DNA of 64,000 bases. Origin: Kumtagia yinganensis. Lineage in GTDB: Bacteria > Pseudomonadota > Alphaproteobacteria > Rhizobiales > Rhizobiaceae. A program made the translations under genes and the position numbers. Below the pieces are notes generated by a model that was not told the DNA's origin, ran no database searches, and saw only the letters and a list, made by a program, of their open reading frames with translations. Below, piece after piece: positions 51,324 through 59,854 of this stretch. The stretch spans positions 1-64,000 of the forward strand of contig NZ_JBEBMH010000027.1 in the NCBI RefSeq assembly GCF_040081985.1, written 5' to 3'. Positions within the stretch are counted from its first letter, which is position 1; each line of letters begins with the position of its first letter.

Positions 51324-52469
51324 TCAGAACGTACGCTGGAAGCGCAGGTTGAAGCCCCAGCTATCGTCGGTGTCTTCCTCGGTCTCGCCCTTGCTGTTCT
51401 TGTCGGGGCTGTAATAGACGACTTCCGGCGTGATGGTGAAGCCCGGAACCAGATCGTAGGCCACGTTGGCGGCAACCGAGAAGTTCTCGCCGTCGTCATA
51501 GCCAACTTCGGCGTTGAACGTCGCCTTCTCGTTGAACTTGATCGCCGTGCCGCCCCAGACGGCCCAGTCGCCAGCCCACTGCGCGTAGTAGTTCTCGTTG
51601 TCGAACCCGGCCGAGTCCCAGGCGCCCATCACGAACACCGAAGCGGTGTCGGTGATGTTGACGTCCAAGCGGCCCTTGACCGCGACTTCGTTCTGCCAGC
51701 TGTCATAACCGGCGACGAGGCCGATCTTGCCCCAGCCCTGCGTGAACGACAGACCGCCGACCACGAACGGAGCATAGTCCTGGGTGATGCCGCCAAGCGC
51801 CTGGCCATCAGCCCGGATGTCCGAGCGATAGGCGATATCGCTCTGGTCGCCCTGCTCGATCGCGACACCAGCCGAGAAGCCGTTCGCGCCGGTGTAGGTG
51901 TAGGCGATCTGCAGCGTGCCGAACGGACCGTAGGGGACGATACCGTCGTTCATGACGCCCGACGAATAGTCGGTGAAGGTCGAGAAGTAGGAGTCCGTCT
52001 TACCGATGCGGAAGCCGCCGAGCTCGATATAAGCATGCTCGATGCTCATGCCATCGCTCATGTCATAGTCGTTCGTGTCGTTGCCGGACACCTGGTAGTT
52101 GAAGTTGATGGCGGCATAGGAACGCAGCGTGCCGTATTCGGTCTCGCTGCGGGCGTCGGCGCGCAGCTGGAAGCGGACGCGGTTGTTGTAGGTCTCGTCG
52201 CCCGCGGCGCTGCGGACGCCATCGTGCGGATCGTCGAGGTAGTCGGAGCCATAATAATCGCCGCCGCGAATGTCGACGCGGACATAACCGCCGATCTTCA
52301 GGCAGGTCTCGGTGCCGGGCAGGTAGAAGAAGCCCGAACCATAGACGTCGCAGACCCGAACGTATTCGACGGGTTCCGGCTCGGCAACCACGACCGCATC
52401 GGCCGCGCGCGCGCCGCTAACTGCGACCAGGGCCGCAGCGGAGCCAAGAAGAAGGCTCTTGATGTTCAT
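51324..52469 (-). CDS. Rhizobial outer-membrane porin (RopA/Omp2b family)
   Basis: Trimeric general porin of 381 residues. Signal peptide MNIKSLLLGSAAALVAVSGA with cleavage after ARA. The mature start is AADAVVVAEPEPVEYVRVCD, followed by the family hallmark YGSGFFYLPGTETCLKIGGY with two cysteines. Alternating beta-strands ending in aromatic residues run to the terminal strand WGFNLRFQRTF with final Phe, the signal for outer-membrane insertion. GGAG is eight bases before the ATG. Rhizobia carry several paralogs, so no symbol is given. Confidence 0.93.
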   Translation of the reverse strand: MNIKSLLLGSAAALVAVSGARAADAVVVAEPEPVEYVRVCDVYGSGFFYLPGTETCLKIGGYVRVDIRGGDYYGSDYLDDPHDGVRSAAGDETYNNRVRFQLRADARSETEYGTLRSYAAINFNYQVSGNDTNDYDMSDGMSIEHAYIELGGFRIGKTDSYFSTFTDYSSGVMNDGIVPYGPFGTLQIAYTYTGANGFSAGVAIEQGDQSDIAYRSDIRADGQALGGITQDYAPFVVGGLSFTQGWGKIGLVAGYDSWQNEVAVKGRLDVNITDTASVFVMGAWDSAGFDNENYYAQWAGDWAVWGGTAIKFNEKATFNAEVGYDDGENFSVAANVAYDLVPGFTITPEVVYYSPDKNSKGETEEDTDDSWGFNLRFQRTF

Positions 52470-52835
52470 TTGGTAATCTCCAGTGTTCAGTTGCGATCGG
52501 CGCTTTTCATGCTGGAGGCACCCGCCCCCTCAACGGCAATTTAAGAAACCTATCGATTGCCCCTTGGTGATGACTGTACCCGTCATATTCGCGCATTCAA
52601 CCTCGAATACGCCTTAGCCCTGCATCGGGTGAACGCTATCTCGGACCCTGTGGCATAAACGACACGATTTGCCACCCCTTGGAAAGCTTTGGTTAACGCT
52701 TGCAACGCGAACCGGGCTCCGGTGGGCCACCGGGAAGACAACTGCGGACGTTGATCGGCCCGCAGCCGTTCGGATTCGCGGCTGAGAGGAGGAAGCGGCC
52801 AGCAAGGGGAATGAGGAGAATCGAGTCGCGACCAG
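52470..52835. other. Intergenic region upstream of the porin gene
   Basis: About 365 bases holding the porin leader and promoter on the minus strand. A dyad TGAC-N7-GTCA lies at about 52569-52583 (TGACTGTACCCGTCA), possibly a regulator site but too short to assign. No convincing -35/-10 pair and no coding frame were seen. It also marks the border between core genes and the catabolic cluster. Confidence 0.4.
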
Positions 52836-53501
52836 CTAGATTGCTTCAGGAACGCTGAAGACGTCGACCAGCGTCCGGCCGGTGGCGAGCTCTGCAATCC
52901 ACTGCTCTTCCATCCCAACTCGTTCCTGCGCGACGGCGAGCAGGGCATCGGCTTCATCCAGCGGGACGATGGCGAGGCCGTCATTGTCGCCGAGCACGAT
53001 GTCTCCCGGCTTCGCGGCTATGCCGCCGAAGACAATCGGCCCGTTGACCGTTCCTCGCTCCTTGGAAAGCGGTCCGCGTGCCGTGTTGGCGAGTGCGTAG
53101 ACCGGGAAATCGTCCCAGCTCGCGATCGTGTCGATGTCGCGGACCGCGCCGTTGACGATAAGGCCGGCAATCTTCTTGCGCCGCGCCAGCCCGCATAGGA
53201 TTTCTCCGACATAGGCGGTCTGAAGGCAGCCTCCGGCATCGACGGTCACCACCTCGCCTTCGCCGGCAATGTCGATCGCATGCAGCATCGGCCCGAAATC
53301 GGAGCGTTCGCACCACGCCGTCACCGCCTGCCCGGCCAGCCGCTTGCCAAGCGGGAAGGACCGAAGCGGCCGGATGCGCGGATCGACCACGACACGGCCG
53401 CTGGTCACGTCGGAGAGCACGGTCACCGGTATGCCGCGCCACGCCGCGAGTTCAGCCGGCGTAAGACGGCGTGACGTCTGATTGTAGATTCTTGTCGGCA
53501 T
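52836..53501 (-). CDS. RraA-family protein (HMG/CHA aldolase-like)
   Basis: Protein of 221 residues of the RraA/4-hydroxy-4-methyl-2-oxoglutarate aldolase family. The metal- and pyruvate-binding G-x20-R-D motif is present (VGEILCGLARRKKIAGLIVN then GAVRDID, Arg121 and Asp122), so a metal-dependent retro-aldol or oxaloacetate-decarboxylase activity is possible rather than the RNase E inhibitor role. The start at 53501 (MPTRIYNQTSRRLTPAEL) is preferred over a long upstream extension, which is antisense noise from the flavoprotein gene. It is the last gene of the minus-strand thiolase operon, 38 bases after the flavoprotein gene. Confidence 0.85.
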   Translation of the reverse strand: MPTRIYNQTSRRLTPAELAAWRGIPVTVLSDVTSGRVVVDPRIRPLRSFPLGKRLAGQAVTAWCERSDFGPMLHAIDIAGEGEVVTVDAGGCLQTAYVGEILCGLARRKKIAGLIVNGAVRDIDTIASWDDFPVYALANTARGPLSKERGTVNGPIVFGGIAAKPGDIVLGDNDGLAIVPLDEADALLAVAQERVGMEEQWIAELATGRTLVDVFSVPEAI

Positions 53502-53539
53502 GGTCTTCTCCTCCGGACGTTCGAAAGCCGTATCGCGGC

Positions 53540-54739
53540 TCAGGCGGCAGCCGGCCTGAAGCGGCTGCGGGAAAATCCTGCTGCAGGGTAGACTGGCAGG
53601 CGTCCCGCCGCCATGTCGGCGACCATCCTGCCGGAAAAGGCGCCGGCAAGATTGCCGAAGAAATGACCAGTATTGATGACAAGTCCATCTGGCCCCGCCG
53701 AAGCGTCGATGACCGGCAGTCCGTCTGTGGTCTGGGCGACGATGCCTGCCCATTGGCGAATCACGGGCAGCCCGGCGACGGCAGGAAAGTTGCGGCAGGT
53801 GATCGAGCAGGCCATAGCCTGTCCGGCCACCGTCGCGCGGTCGAGGTCGCTTCCGACCTCGTAGGCGCAGCCGAATTGCAGCGATCCGTCGGGATAGCTG
53901 GCGATCTGCTCTGTGAAGCCGAGTTCGGGCCGAATTTTTTCCGACGGCTCGCATGGCAGAAGCGAGGCATCGACGCCGGGCGGGGTGAAGAAGCGGAACA
54001 ACGACTGGCCGGAAACGACCGGCTTTATCCGGAACGGCGCCGGCGCGGTTTCCGCAGCCTCGAAGCGTGTGGGTCTATAGGGAATAGCCAGTCCGAACGG
54101 CGCCAGCAATTCGTTCGACCACGGTCCGCCAGCGACGACAACGATGCGGCTTTCGATCTCGGTTCCGTCGGAAAGCCGGACGCCTCCGCAGGCGTCTTTC
54201 TCGACCAGAATCATGTCGGCGCGCACCGGTGCAAGAATCGTTCCTCCCGACCGGGCGAAACCTTCGGCAAGATGGCGCAGCAGTAGCCTTGTATCCTGAT
54301 GTGCGTCCAGTGGGTTCCAGACGGCGCCGGAGACTTCCGGGCCGATATCGGGACATTTATCCAGCAGAGCGGGGCGGTCGAGCAATTCAACGGGCAAGCC
54401 GGCTGCGACGCGATCCGCGACGAAAGCCCGCGCCACCGGCTCATACGCCTCGTCGCGAAAGATGATCAAGCCGCCGCTGGAGCGAAAGCCGAAGTCCGGC
54501 AGTTCGCTCGCCAGCGATTCGGCGAAACGCCGGCAGGTCAGCGAAAAATGCATAGAAAGTCCGGGCGCCTTGGTTTGCAGCCACAGGAAGCCGGGATTGC
54601 GGCCCGACGCTCCCCAGCCGGGATGATGCGTGTCGAGCAGCGCGACCGAAAACCCTTCCTTGCGCAAATACCAGGCGCTGGCCGTGCCGGCGATGCCCGC
54701 CCCCACGACGACGGCATCGAAGGTGCGGTTCACGCCCAT
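53540..54739 (-). CDS. DAO-family FAD-dependent oxidoreductase
   Basis: Flavoprotein of 399 residues of the D-amino acid/glycine oxidase superfamily. FAD-binding FDAVVVGAGIAGTASAWYLR with acidic strand end LLDTHHPGWGASGRNPGF, a central substrate domain, and the C-terminal FAD motif DGLPVIDASAGPDGLVINTG followed by HFFGNLAGAFSGRMVADM. It should oxidise a C-N bond of an amino acid or secondary amine, using oxygen or a quinone. The start at 54739 overlaps the ArgE-like gene by ten bases, so the two are translationally linked. The substrate is unknown. Confidence 0.87.
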   Translation of the reverse strand: MGVNRTFDAVVVGAGIAGTASAWYLRKEGFSVALLDTHHPGWGASGRNPGFLWLQTKAPGLSMHFSLTCRRFAESLASELPDFGFRSSGGLIIFRDEAYEPVARAFVADRVAAGLPVELLDRPALLDKCPDIGPEVSGAVWNPLDAHQDTRLLLRHLAEGFARSGGTILAPVRADMILVEKDACGGVRLSDGTEIESRIVVVAGGPWSNELLAPFGLAIPYRPTRFEAAETAPAPFRIKPVVSGQSLFRFFTPPGVDASLLPCEPSEKIRPELGFTEQIASYPDGSLQFGCAYEVGSDLDRATVAGQAMACSITCRNFPAVAGLPVIRQWAGIVAQTTDGLPVIDASAGPDGLVINTGHFFGNLAGAFSGRMVADMAAGRLPVYPAAGFSRSRFRPAAA

Positions 54740-55932
54740 GGCAGACCGGCGCCCTCCAACTGCCGCGCGAGGCGGCCGATGAATGTCCGGCACCGGTCGA
54801 TCTCGGAGAGCGCGAGATATTCGTCGGGCTTGTGGGCCTGCTCGATCGAGCCAGGGCCGCAAACAACCGAAACCACCCCTGCCCGGTTGCTGAACAGTCC
54901 GGCCTCGGTGCCGTAAGCGACCTTGGCGTGATCGTTGCGGCCGGCGAGTTGCTTTACAAAGGTGACGGCGGGATGTTCGATGTCGGTGGAGAGGCCGACG
55001 AATTCGACGATAGGCTCGACGGAGATCGATGCCTCCGGCGCAACGGCTCGCATGCGCGGCAGGATCTCAGTTCGCGCGTGGCGACGAATGTCGGCGATCA
55101 GGGCGCGTGCATCGACCTCAGGAAGCGATCTTATATCGAAGCCGATTTCGCAATGGTTCGGGATGATGTTGAGCGCCGTGCCTCCGGAAATCGTGGTCAC
55201 CGACAAAGTCGAGTGAGACACGTCGTAGAGATGGTCATGCGGGCCGGAATGCGCGTGCCCCTTCGACAGAGACTTGATGTAGGCGATCAGTTCGGCGGCG
55301 TATTCGATGGCATTTACCGCGCTCGGTGCCAAGCTGGAATGCGTGCTCCTGCCCGAGACGACGGCGCGGAACATGCCGCCGCCCTTGTGACCGACCACCA
55401 CCTGCATGCTGGTCGGCTCACCGACGATGCAGAGCGCCGGCCGTACGGGCATGACCGCGATCCGGTCGATCAGGCTGGTGACGCCGGTGCAGCCGACCTC
55501 CTCGTCGTAGGAGATGGCGATGTGGATCGGCACTTTCAGCTCGCGGCGGACAAGATGCGGCACTGCGGCAAGCACGATGCCGATAAAGCCCTTCATGTCG
55601 CAGGAGCCACGCCCGTACACGCGACCGTCGGCCTCGCGCAACCGGAACGGGTCGCTCGTCCAATGCTGCCCATCGACGGGCACCACGTCGCTATGACCGG
55701 ACAGGATGACCCCTGGCACGTCGACGGGCCCGATCGTCGCCCACAAATTGCCTTTGGTCCTGTCGTGGTTCCAGATAATGTCGCAGCCGATTCCATGCCG
55801 CCCAAGAAACGCCTCGACGTGGAAAAGGAGTTCGCGGTTTGGATCACGCGAGACCGTCGGAAAACCGATAAGGTCACCGATCGCCGCGATACAGTCTTCC
55901 CTGGTCGCCGCGCTCCTCATTGCCTTGTCCAT
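54730..55932 (-). CDS. ArgE/DapE-type M20 deacylase (acetylornithine deacetylase-like)
   Basis: Zinc-dependent M20 peptidase-family enzyme of 400 residues. Metal ligands: His in VILSGHSDVVPVDG, Asp in GRGSCDMKGFIGI, Glu pair in SYDEEVGCTG, and Glu in CIVGEPTSMQ, with a dimerisation lid near 190-290 (HKGGGMFRAVVSGRSTHSSL). The overall pattern is closest to acetylornithine deacetylase (ArgE), but the setting beside a flavin oxidase and acyl-CoA genes suggests deacylation of an N-acyl amino acid catabolite. The ATG shares one base with the upstream DUF35 stop (TGATG). Confidence 0.85.
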   Translation of the reverse strand: MDKAMRSAATREDCIAAIGDLIGFPTVSRDPNRELLFHVEAFLGRHGIGCDIIWNHDRTKGNLWATIGPVDVPGVILSGHSDVVPVDGQHWTSDPFRLREADGRVYGRGSCDMKGFIGIVLAAVPHLVRRELKVPIHIAISYDEEVGCTGVTSLIDRIAVMPVRPALCIVGEPTSMQVVVGHKGGGMFRAVVSGRSTHSSLAPSAVNAIEYAAELIAYIKSLSKGHAHSGPHDHLYDVSHSTLSVTTISGGTALNIIPNHCEIGFDIRSLPEVDARALIADIRRHARTEILPRMRAVAPEASISVEPIVEFVGLSTDIEHPAVTFVKQLAGRNDHAKVAYGTEAGLFSNRAGVVSVVCGPGSIEQAHKPDEYLALSEIDRCRTFIGRLARQLEGAGLPWA

Positions 55933-56333
55933 CAGACAGGCTTGAAGACCGGCAATGGCGGCAGGCCGCCTTCGCGCTGGCGCCACGTGACGCCGACCCG
56001 CTCTCCTATCGAAGCGGATTCGGCGACGATATTTGTCAACAGGCGCGGACCTTCGTCGAGTTCGACGATGGCCAGCAGATAGGGCGGCGGTAGTTCGGGC
56101 GCAACCGGCATGCGCATGGTGGCTATCGAGTAGATCGTGCCGGCACCCGTCACATCGACCCATTTGAGCGACGTCGATTCGCAGGACAGGCAGAACGGCC
56201 GTGGATAGAATTGATGCGTGCCGCAGTTCTTGCAGTGCTGCACCGTCAGCCGCCCTTCGGCGCAGGCCTGCCAGAACGGCTCGGTTGTCGGATCGGCCGC
56301 GCCGAAATCGGAATAGCAGATTTTTTCAGTCAC
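55932..56333 (-). CDS. DUF35 OB-fold protein with zinc ribbon
   Basis: Acyl-CoA-associated partner protein of 133 residues starting at a GTG inside the thiolase-fold gene end (eight-base overlap). An N-terminal helix (EPFWQACAEGRLTVQHC) leads to a rubredoxin-like zinc ribbon with Cys34, Cys37, Cys48 and Cys51 (CKNCG and CLSC), then an OB fold (GAGTIYSIATMRMP, PPYLLAIVELDEGPRL). Such DUF35 proteins pair with thiolase-superfamily enzymes; ChsH2 and Ltp2 are a characterised example in steroid side-chain degradation. The overlap with the upstream gene supports a complex here. Confidence 0.9.
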   Translation of the reverse strand: MTEKICYSDFGAADPTTEPFWQACAEGRLTVQHCKNCGTHQFYPRPFCLSCESTSLKWVDVTGAGTIYSIATMRMPVAPELPPPYLLAIVELDEGPRLLTNIVAESASIGERVGVTWRQREGGLPPLPVFKPV

Positions 56334-57486
56334 GGGCGAGCACCACGGTGGAAGCGGTCGAAAAGGCGAGGCCGCCGGTGCCGTGGGCGACCGCGATTTC
56401 CGCGCCCGGAACCTGCCGGTCGCCGGCCTCGCCACGCAGCTGGCGCACGGCCTCGATGAGCAGCAGGATGCCGAGCGCGCCTGGATGACAATAGGACAAG
56501 CCGCCACCGGATGTCATGCTGGGCAGACTGCCGCCCGGCCTCAGCCGTCCCTCCGAGACGAAAGCGCCGGCCTCACCTTTTTTGCAGAAGCCGAGATCCT
56601 CCAGATAGAGCAGCACGGCGTGGGTGAAATTGTCATAGGGCTCGAAGACGTCGACGTCTGCGGGAGTCACGCCGGCCATGCCGAAAGCCGCGCGCCCCGA
56701 TGCGGCGCCCGGCGTCACCGTCAGGTCGGGACACTGCGCGACATGCCATTGCACATGGCTTTCGCCGGCGCCTAGCACGCGCACCGGTTTCTTGGCGGCA
56801 TCGCGCGCCCGGTCCTTGCGCGCCACGACGATCGCGCCGCCGCCGTCGGTCACCAGGCAGCAATCCAGCTTGCGCAGCGGGTCACATAGCATCGGCGAAG
56901 TCATTACGTCGTCGATCGACAACGGGTCACGGACCCAAGCCTTTGGATTGAGGGCTGCCCATTGACGTGCCGCGACGGCGATTTCGGCCATATGTTCTAG
57001 GGTCGCGCCATATTGGTGCATGTAGCGCGCGGCGCTCAACGCATAGTGGCCGATCGGAAAGTGGATGCCGAACGGCGTCTCGAACTGCGCGGCAAGCGAT
57101 CCGTCGAGCGCAGCGGCGGCCTTCTTGCGGTTCTTGCGGCTGCGCTGCCGCGACGCATAGCCGATCAGCGCCACCTCGCAGCGGCCGGTGGCGACGGCAG
57201 CCATGGCGTGGTGCACGAAGAACTCGAAGGAGGCGCCGCCCATGTCGGAGGATTCGGCGTAGCGCGGCCGAACGCCGAGATATTCGCCGAGCTGCACCGA
57301 TCCCTCCTCACCCATATAGTTAGTGAAGAGGGCATCGACATCCCTGAAGCCCAGCCCTGCCTCGGCCAGCGCTTCCTGCGCCGCGAGCCCGACCATCGAG
57401 AACTCGCTCTGATCAGGCACCTTGCCGAGCGGCGTCTCCGCGGCCCCGACGATATAGACGGGCTGCTCTGTCAAAGGATGCGGCAT
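56326..57486 (-). CDS. Thiolase-fold protein lacking catalytic cysteines (Ltp2-like)
   Basis: Protein of 386 residues with the thiolase fold but not the thiolase active site. Where the nucleophilic cysteine should be, the sequence is ESSDMGGASFEFF (residues 78-90). Where the second catalytic cysteine should be, it is AVAHGTGGLAFS (residues 366-376). The HP-G motif remains as SYCHPGALG with His334. Tyr284 (EPYDNF) and Tyr332 are candidates for acid-base residues, as tyrosines are in Ltp2 aldolases. It overlaps a DUF35 gene. Best reading: a retro-aldolase or lyase on a CoA ester; an inactive lipid-transfer-like protein is the alternative. The start at 57486 is supported by MPHPLTEQPVYIVGAAETPL. 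First gene of a five-gene minus-strand operon. Confidence 0.88.
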   Translation of the reverse strand: MPHPLTEQPVYIVGAAETPLGKVPDQSEFSMVGLAAQEALAEAGLGFRDVDALFTNYMGEEGSVQLGEYLGVRPRYAESSDMGGASFEFFVHHAMAAVATGRCEVALIGYASRQRSRKNRKKAAAALDGSLAAQFETPFGIHFPIGHYALSAARYMHQYGATLEHMAEIAVAARQWAALNPKAWVRDPLSIDDVMTSPMLCDPLRKLDCCLVTDGGGAIVVARKDRARDAAKKPVRVLGAGESHVQWHVAQCPDLTVTPGAASGRAAFGMAGVTPADVDVFEPYDNFTHAVLLYLEDLGFCKKGEAGAFVSEGRLRPGGSLPSMTSGGGLSYCHPGALGILLLIEAVRQLRGEAGDRQVPGAEIAVAHGTGGLAFSTASTVVLARD

Positions 57487-57647
57487 GAAATGATCCGGTA
57501 CAGCAAAGGAAGGTATTGGCGTCGTGCGGGCGAGGTCTGTTGGGGTTCGACGATCACGAAGCGCTCCCGCCTGCACGTATTCTTGGTAGCTCGCTCGACA
57601 CGCCCCCGAAAGAGAGCCGCCTTGCCTTCCAAAGCTTGCGAGCGACA

Positions 57648-57676
57648 TTGAAATCAGACGGCAACATGAATATGAA
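57648..57676 (+). promoter_or_regulatory. Sigma70-like promoter of the TetR gene
   Basis: TTGAAA at 57648-57653 and TATGAA at 57671-57676 with a 17-base spacer, oriented toward the TetR gene (start about 107 bases downstream). The same arrangement is conserved in the second copy at 59826-59854. Confidence 0.6.
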
Positions 57677-57686
57677 GTCAATATCA
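57667..57686. promoter_or_regulatory. Candidate TetR operator, site 1
   Basis: Imperfect palindrome TGAATATGAAGTCAATATCA covering the -10 box, in the divergent region between the thiolase operon and the TetR gene. It is part of a block (about 57643-57691) that recurs almost unchanged at 59811-59859 in inverted orientation. Such repetition next to the only local regulator is what is expected of an autoregulated TetR site. Confidence 0.6.
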
Positions 57687-57783
57687 ATTTTTCGATTCCG
57701 CCCTGACGATTGTCGGCGAAGCGGCGTCGGATGTTGATTAACGACAATGCCGGTGCGATATGCGCCAGCAAAAGGATGATCCG

Positions 57784-58497
57784 ATGGCAGCGGAAGCCGA
57801 ACTGAAGCCGACAGCGGCCGAAGACCACAGCCACAAGGGCAAATACGCCGACTATCTGGCGGCCGGTTTAGGATCCATGTCGTTCGCCTCCAAGGGCGAC
57901 CGGACCAAATACCGCCTGAAGATTGCCGCCGCCCGCGCGCTGGAGGAGATCGGCTACCTCGACGTGAAGGTGTCGGACATTTGCGGCTTCGCCGATGTCG
58001 CGCTCGGCACTTTCTATGTCTACTACCGCGACAAGAACGAGATCGCCATCGAAGTGGTGCTGGAGTTCGTCGAGTACCTTTACGAGCGCGCGAGGCAGGT
58101 CGGCCGGGGCACCGGGGAATATGAAGCGATCCTGAACACCAACCGTTTCTTCATCGCAGCCTACACCGCCAATCCAGGCCTCATGCAGTGCCACGCGCAA
58201 TTGCAGAGCCAATTGCCGGAGTTCCGAGAGGTATGGCGGCCACGGCACCGGAAATGGATCGAGAGCCTCGCCCGCTCGATTTCGCGGCGGGGCAACTACA
58301 AGGAAGGTATGCCAGGGTCGCCGCAGGCCGTGGCGCATGCCCTGGAGGTCATGGTCTTCCACTATCTCTATGCCGTGATCGTCAGCCGCAACCCGCTGGT
58401 GGACGGCGAGGATCCGGCGCATGCCGACGACCTCGCGCAGATGCTGTCGACGCTCTGGTATCGCGCGGTTTATTGCAAGGATCCGCCGGGTCGCTGA
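57784..58497 (+). CDS. TetR/AcrR-family transcriptional regulator
   Basis: Repressor-type regulator of 237 residues. After a charged 35-residue N-terminal tail, the TetR helix-turn-helix covers about 45-90 (KIAAARALEEIGYLDVKVSD, ICGFADVALGTFYVYYRDKN). The remainder is an all-helical ligand-binding and dimer domain. AGGA lies seven bases before the ATG at 57784, so the ATG at 57760 is less likely. It lies inside the catabolic cluster, convergent with the aminotransferase gene, and probably binds the two conserved operator blocks; an acyl-CoA or pathway acid is the likely inducer by analogy with other catabolic TetR proteins. Confidence 0.9.
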   Translation: MAAEAELKPTAAEDHSHKGKYADYLAAGLGSMSFASKGDRTKYRLKIAAARALEEIGYLDVKVSDICGFADVALGTFYVYYRDKNEIAIEVVLEFVEYLYERARQVGRGTGEYEAILNTNRFFIAAYTANPGLMQCHAQLQSQLPEFREVWRPRHRKWIESLARSISRRGNYKEGMPGSPQAVAHALEVMVFHYLYAVIVSRNPLVDGEDPAHADDLAQMLSTLWYRAVYCKDPPGR

Positions 58498-58505
58498 ACC
58501 CGGCG
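58484..58505. terminator. Hairpin spanning the TetR stop codon
   Basis: Eight-base perfect stem CGCCGGGT/ACCCGGCG with the TGA stop in its six-base loop, between the convergent TetR and aminotransferase genes. No T-tract follows on either strand, so termination is uncertain. Confidence 0.3.
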
Positions 58506-58515
58506 ATCTTCGGGC

Positions 58516-59745
58516 TCAGTAGTTCGACTTCAGATATCGCTTGGTCGCCTTGGCCAGCCGCGCCGCCCCTTCCTCCAGCACCGCCGGCGCATTGCGAGTG
58601 AAATTGACGCGCATCGCCGAGCGCAGTTGCGCGGCGGGGTCGAAGACGCTGCCGGGGACGAAGGCGATCTTCTCCTCCAGCGCGAAACGGTAGAGCGCGT
58701 CGGTGTCGATGGCCGGGTGGCGCTTGCGCATCCAGACGAACATGCCGCCGGGCGGCGTTTCCCACTCGAACCATTCGCCGAGCTCGGCCTCGGCGGCGCG
58801 GCATAAGGCATCGCGCCGTTGCCGATAGTGGCCGACGATCGACGGCACATGCGCCTCCTCGCGGCCGGCTTCCAGGAGTTCGAGGGCCACGGCATGGGTC
58901 AACATCGAACTGGCAATGTCTGAGGACTGTTTTGCCAGCGTCAGCGCCTGGATCATCTCGGGCGCAGCAATAACCCAGCCCACGCGCAGTCCGGGCACAA
59001 TGCTCTTCGACAAGGTCCCGAGATAGATGACGGGGCCCTGATATGGCCCTTCCGGCTCCATGCGGCCTTGCAGCGCCAGAATGCTTGGACCGGCCGGCCC
59101 GTCATATTGCAGCGGCAGATAGGGATCGTCCTCGACAAGCCAGGTCCCAGCTTCGAGCGCCTTTTCCAGCAGTGCCTGGCGGGCCGTGGTCGGCACGAGC
59201 GCACCGGTGGGATTGGAATAGTTCGGCACGGTGTAGATGAATTTTGTCGCCTTCAGGGCTTCGACCGAAGTGCTGCCTTCCGGCGACCAGTCCAGCGCCT
59301 CGTAGGCCGGAAGCCGAGGACGCCAGGCATCGAGCGCGCCGACATAGGTCGGGAATTGCGCGACAATGCGGTCGCCCGAATCGATCAGCACTTTTCCGAT
59401 GAGGTCGAGCCCCTGCATGGCGCCGACCGTCAACAATACGTTGTCGATGGTGAAGGTCCGACCCGACTCGCGGCCGATGCGCTCAGCGATGTGTCGGCGG
59501 AGCGGCGCGAAACCTTCGATCGGACCGTATTCGAGCGCTCCAGCGCCCCAGCGCGCCAAGGCCTTTTCGCTCGCTTCCGCGATCGCCGCCGTCGGATAGA
59601 ACTCGGCTGCCGGCAAGCCGCCCGCCATGCTGATGAAATCGGGATCGATCCCCATCGCCATGAACTGCTGGGTGATGTTGTTCGTCTGATCCATCCATCG
59701 CGAAAAGGCGGGACGGACAGCGGATGGGGAAGTGCGGAGCGCCAT
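58516..59745 (-). CDS. PLP-dependent aminotransferase, class I/II (2-aminoadipate type)
   Basis: Fold-type I aminotransferase of 409 residues without the GntR domain of MocR proteins. Seen: ISMAGGLPAAEFYPTAAIAE, YGPIEGFAPLRRHIAERIG, TVGAMQGLDLIGKVL, TVPNYSNPTGALVP with the conserved Asn-Pro, the internal aldimine lysine in GTLSKSIVPGLRVGW, and MRVNFTRN with the carboxylate-binding arginine. Closest in type to LysN/2-aminoadipate and aromatic aminotransferases of broad specificity. AAGGG is nine bases before the ATG at 59745. It carries its own copy of the conserved promoter/operator block 65-110 bases upstream. Confidence 0.88.
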   Translation of the reverse strand: MALRTSPSAVRPAFSRWMDQTNNITQQFMAMGIDPDFISMAGGLPAAEFYPTAAIAEASEKALARWGAGALEYGPIEGFAPLRRHIAERIGRESGRTFTIDNVLLTVGAMQGLDLIGKVLIDSGDRIVAQFPTYVGALDAWRPRLPAYEALDWSPEGSTSVEALKATKFIYTVPNYSNPTGALVPTTARQALLEKALEAGTWLVEDDPYLPLQYDGPAGPSILALQGRMEPEGPYQGPVIYLGTLSKSIVPGLRVGWVIAAPEMIQALTLAKQSSDIASSMLTHAVALELLEAGREEAHVPSIVGHYRQRRDALCRAAEAELGEWFEWETPPGGMFVWMRKRHPAIDTDALYRFALEEKIAFVPGSVFDPAAQLRSAMRVNFTRNAPAVLEEGAARLAKATKRYLKSNY

Positions 59746-59815
59746 AGCGATGACCCTTGCCACGGCGCCTCGTCCCTTCGCAAGCGGGATGAAACGAGGT
59801 TTTCGCCCATAAAAT

Positions 59816-59835
59816 TGATATTGACTTCATATTCA
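59816..59835. promoter_or_regulatory. Candidate TetR operator, site 2
   Basis: Inverse copy of site 1 (TGATATTGACTTCATATTCA on the plus strand) between the divergent aminotransferase and SDR genes. Over about 46 bases the two blocks differ at only three positions, while the flanking DNA is unrelated. The palindrome covers the -10 box of the aminotransferase promoter. Confidence 0.6.
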
Positions 59836-59854
59836 TTTTGCCGTCTGCTGTCAA
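59826..59854 (-). promoter_or_regulatory. Sigma70-like promoter of the aminotransferase gene
   Basis: Read on the minus strand: TTGACA (59854-59849), a 17-base spacer, TATGAA (59831-59826). This is a consensus -35 box with ideal spacing. It points to the aminotransferase start at 59745. Confidence 0.65.

Noticed and set aside
52569..52583. Dyad TGAC-N7-GTCA upstream of the porin gene as an operator
   Set aside because: Four-base arms are too common by chance; no second copy was seen near a regulated gene.
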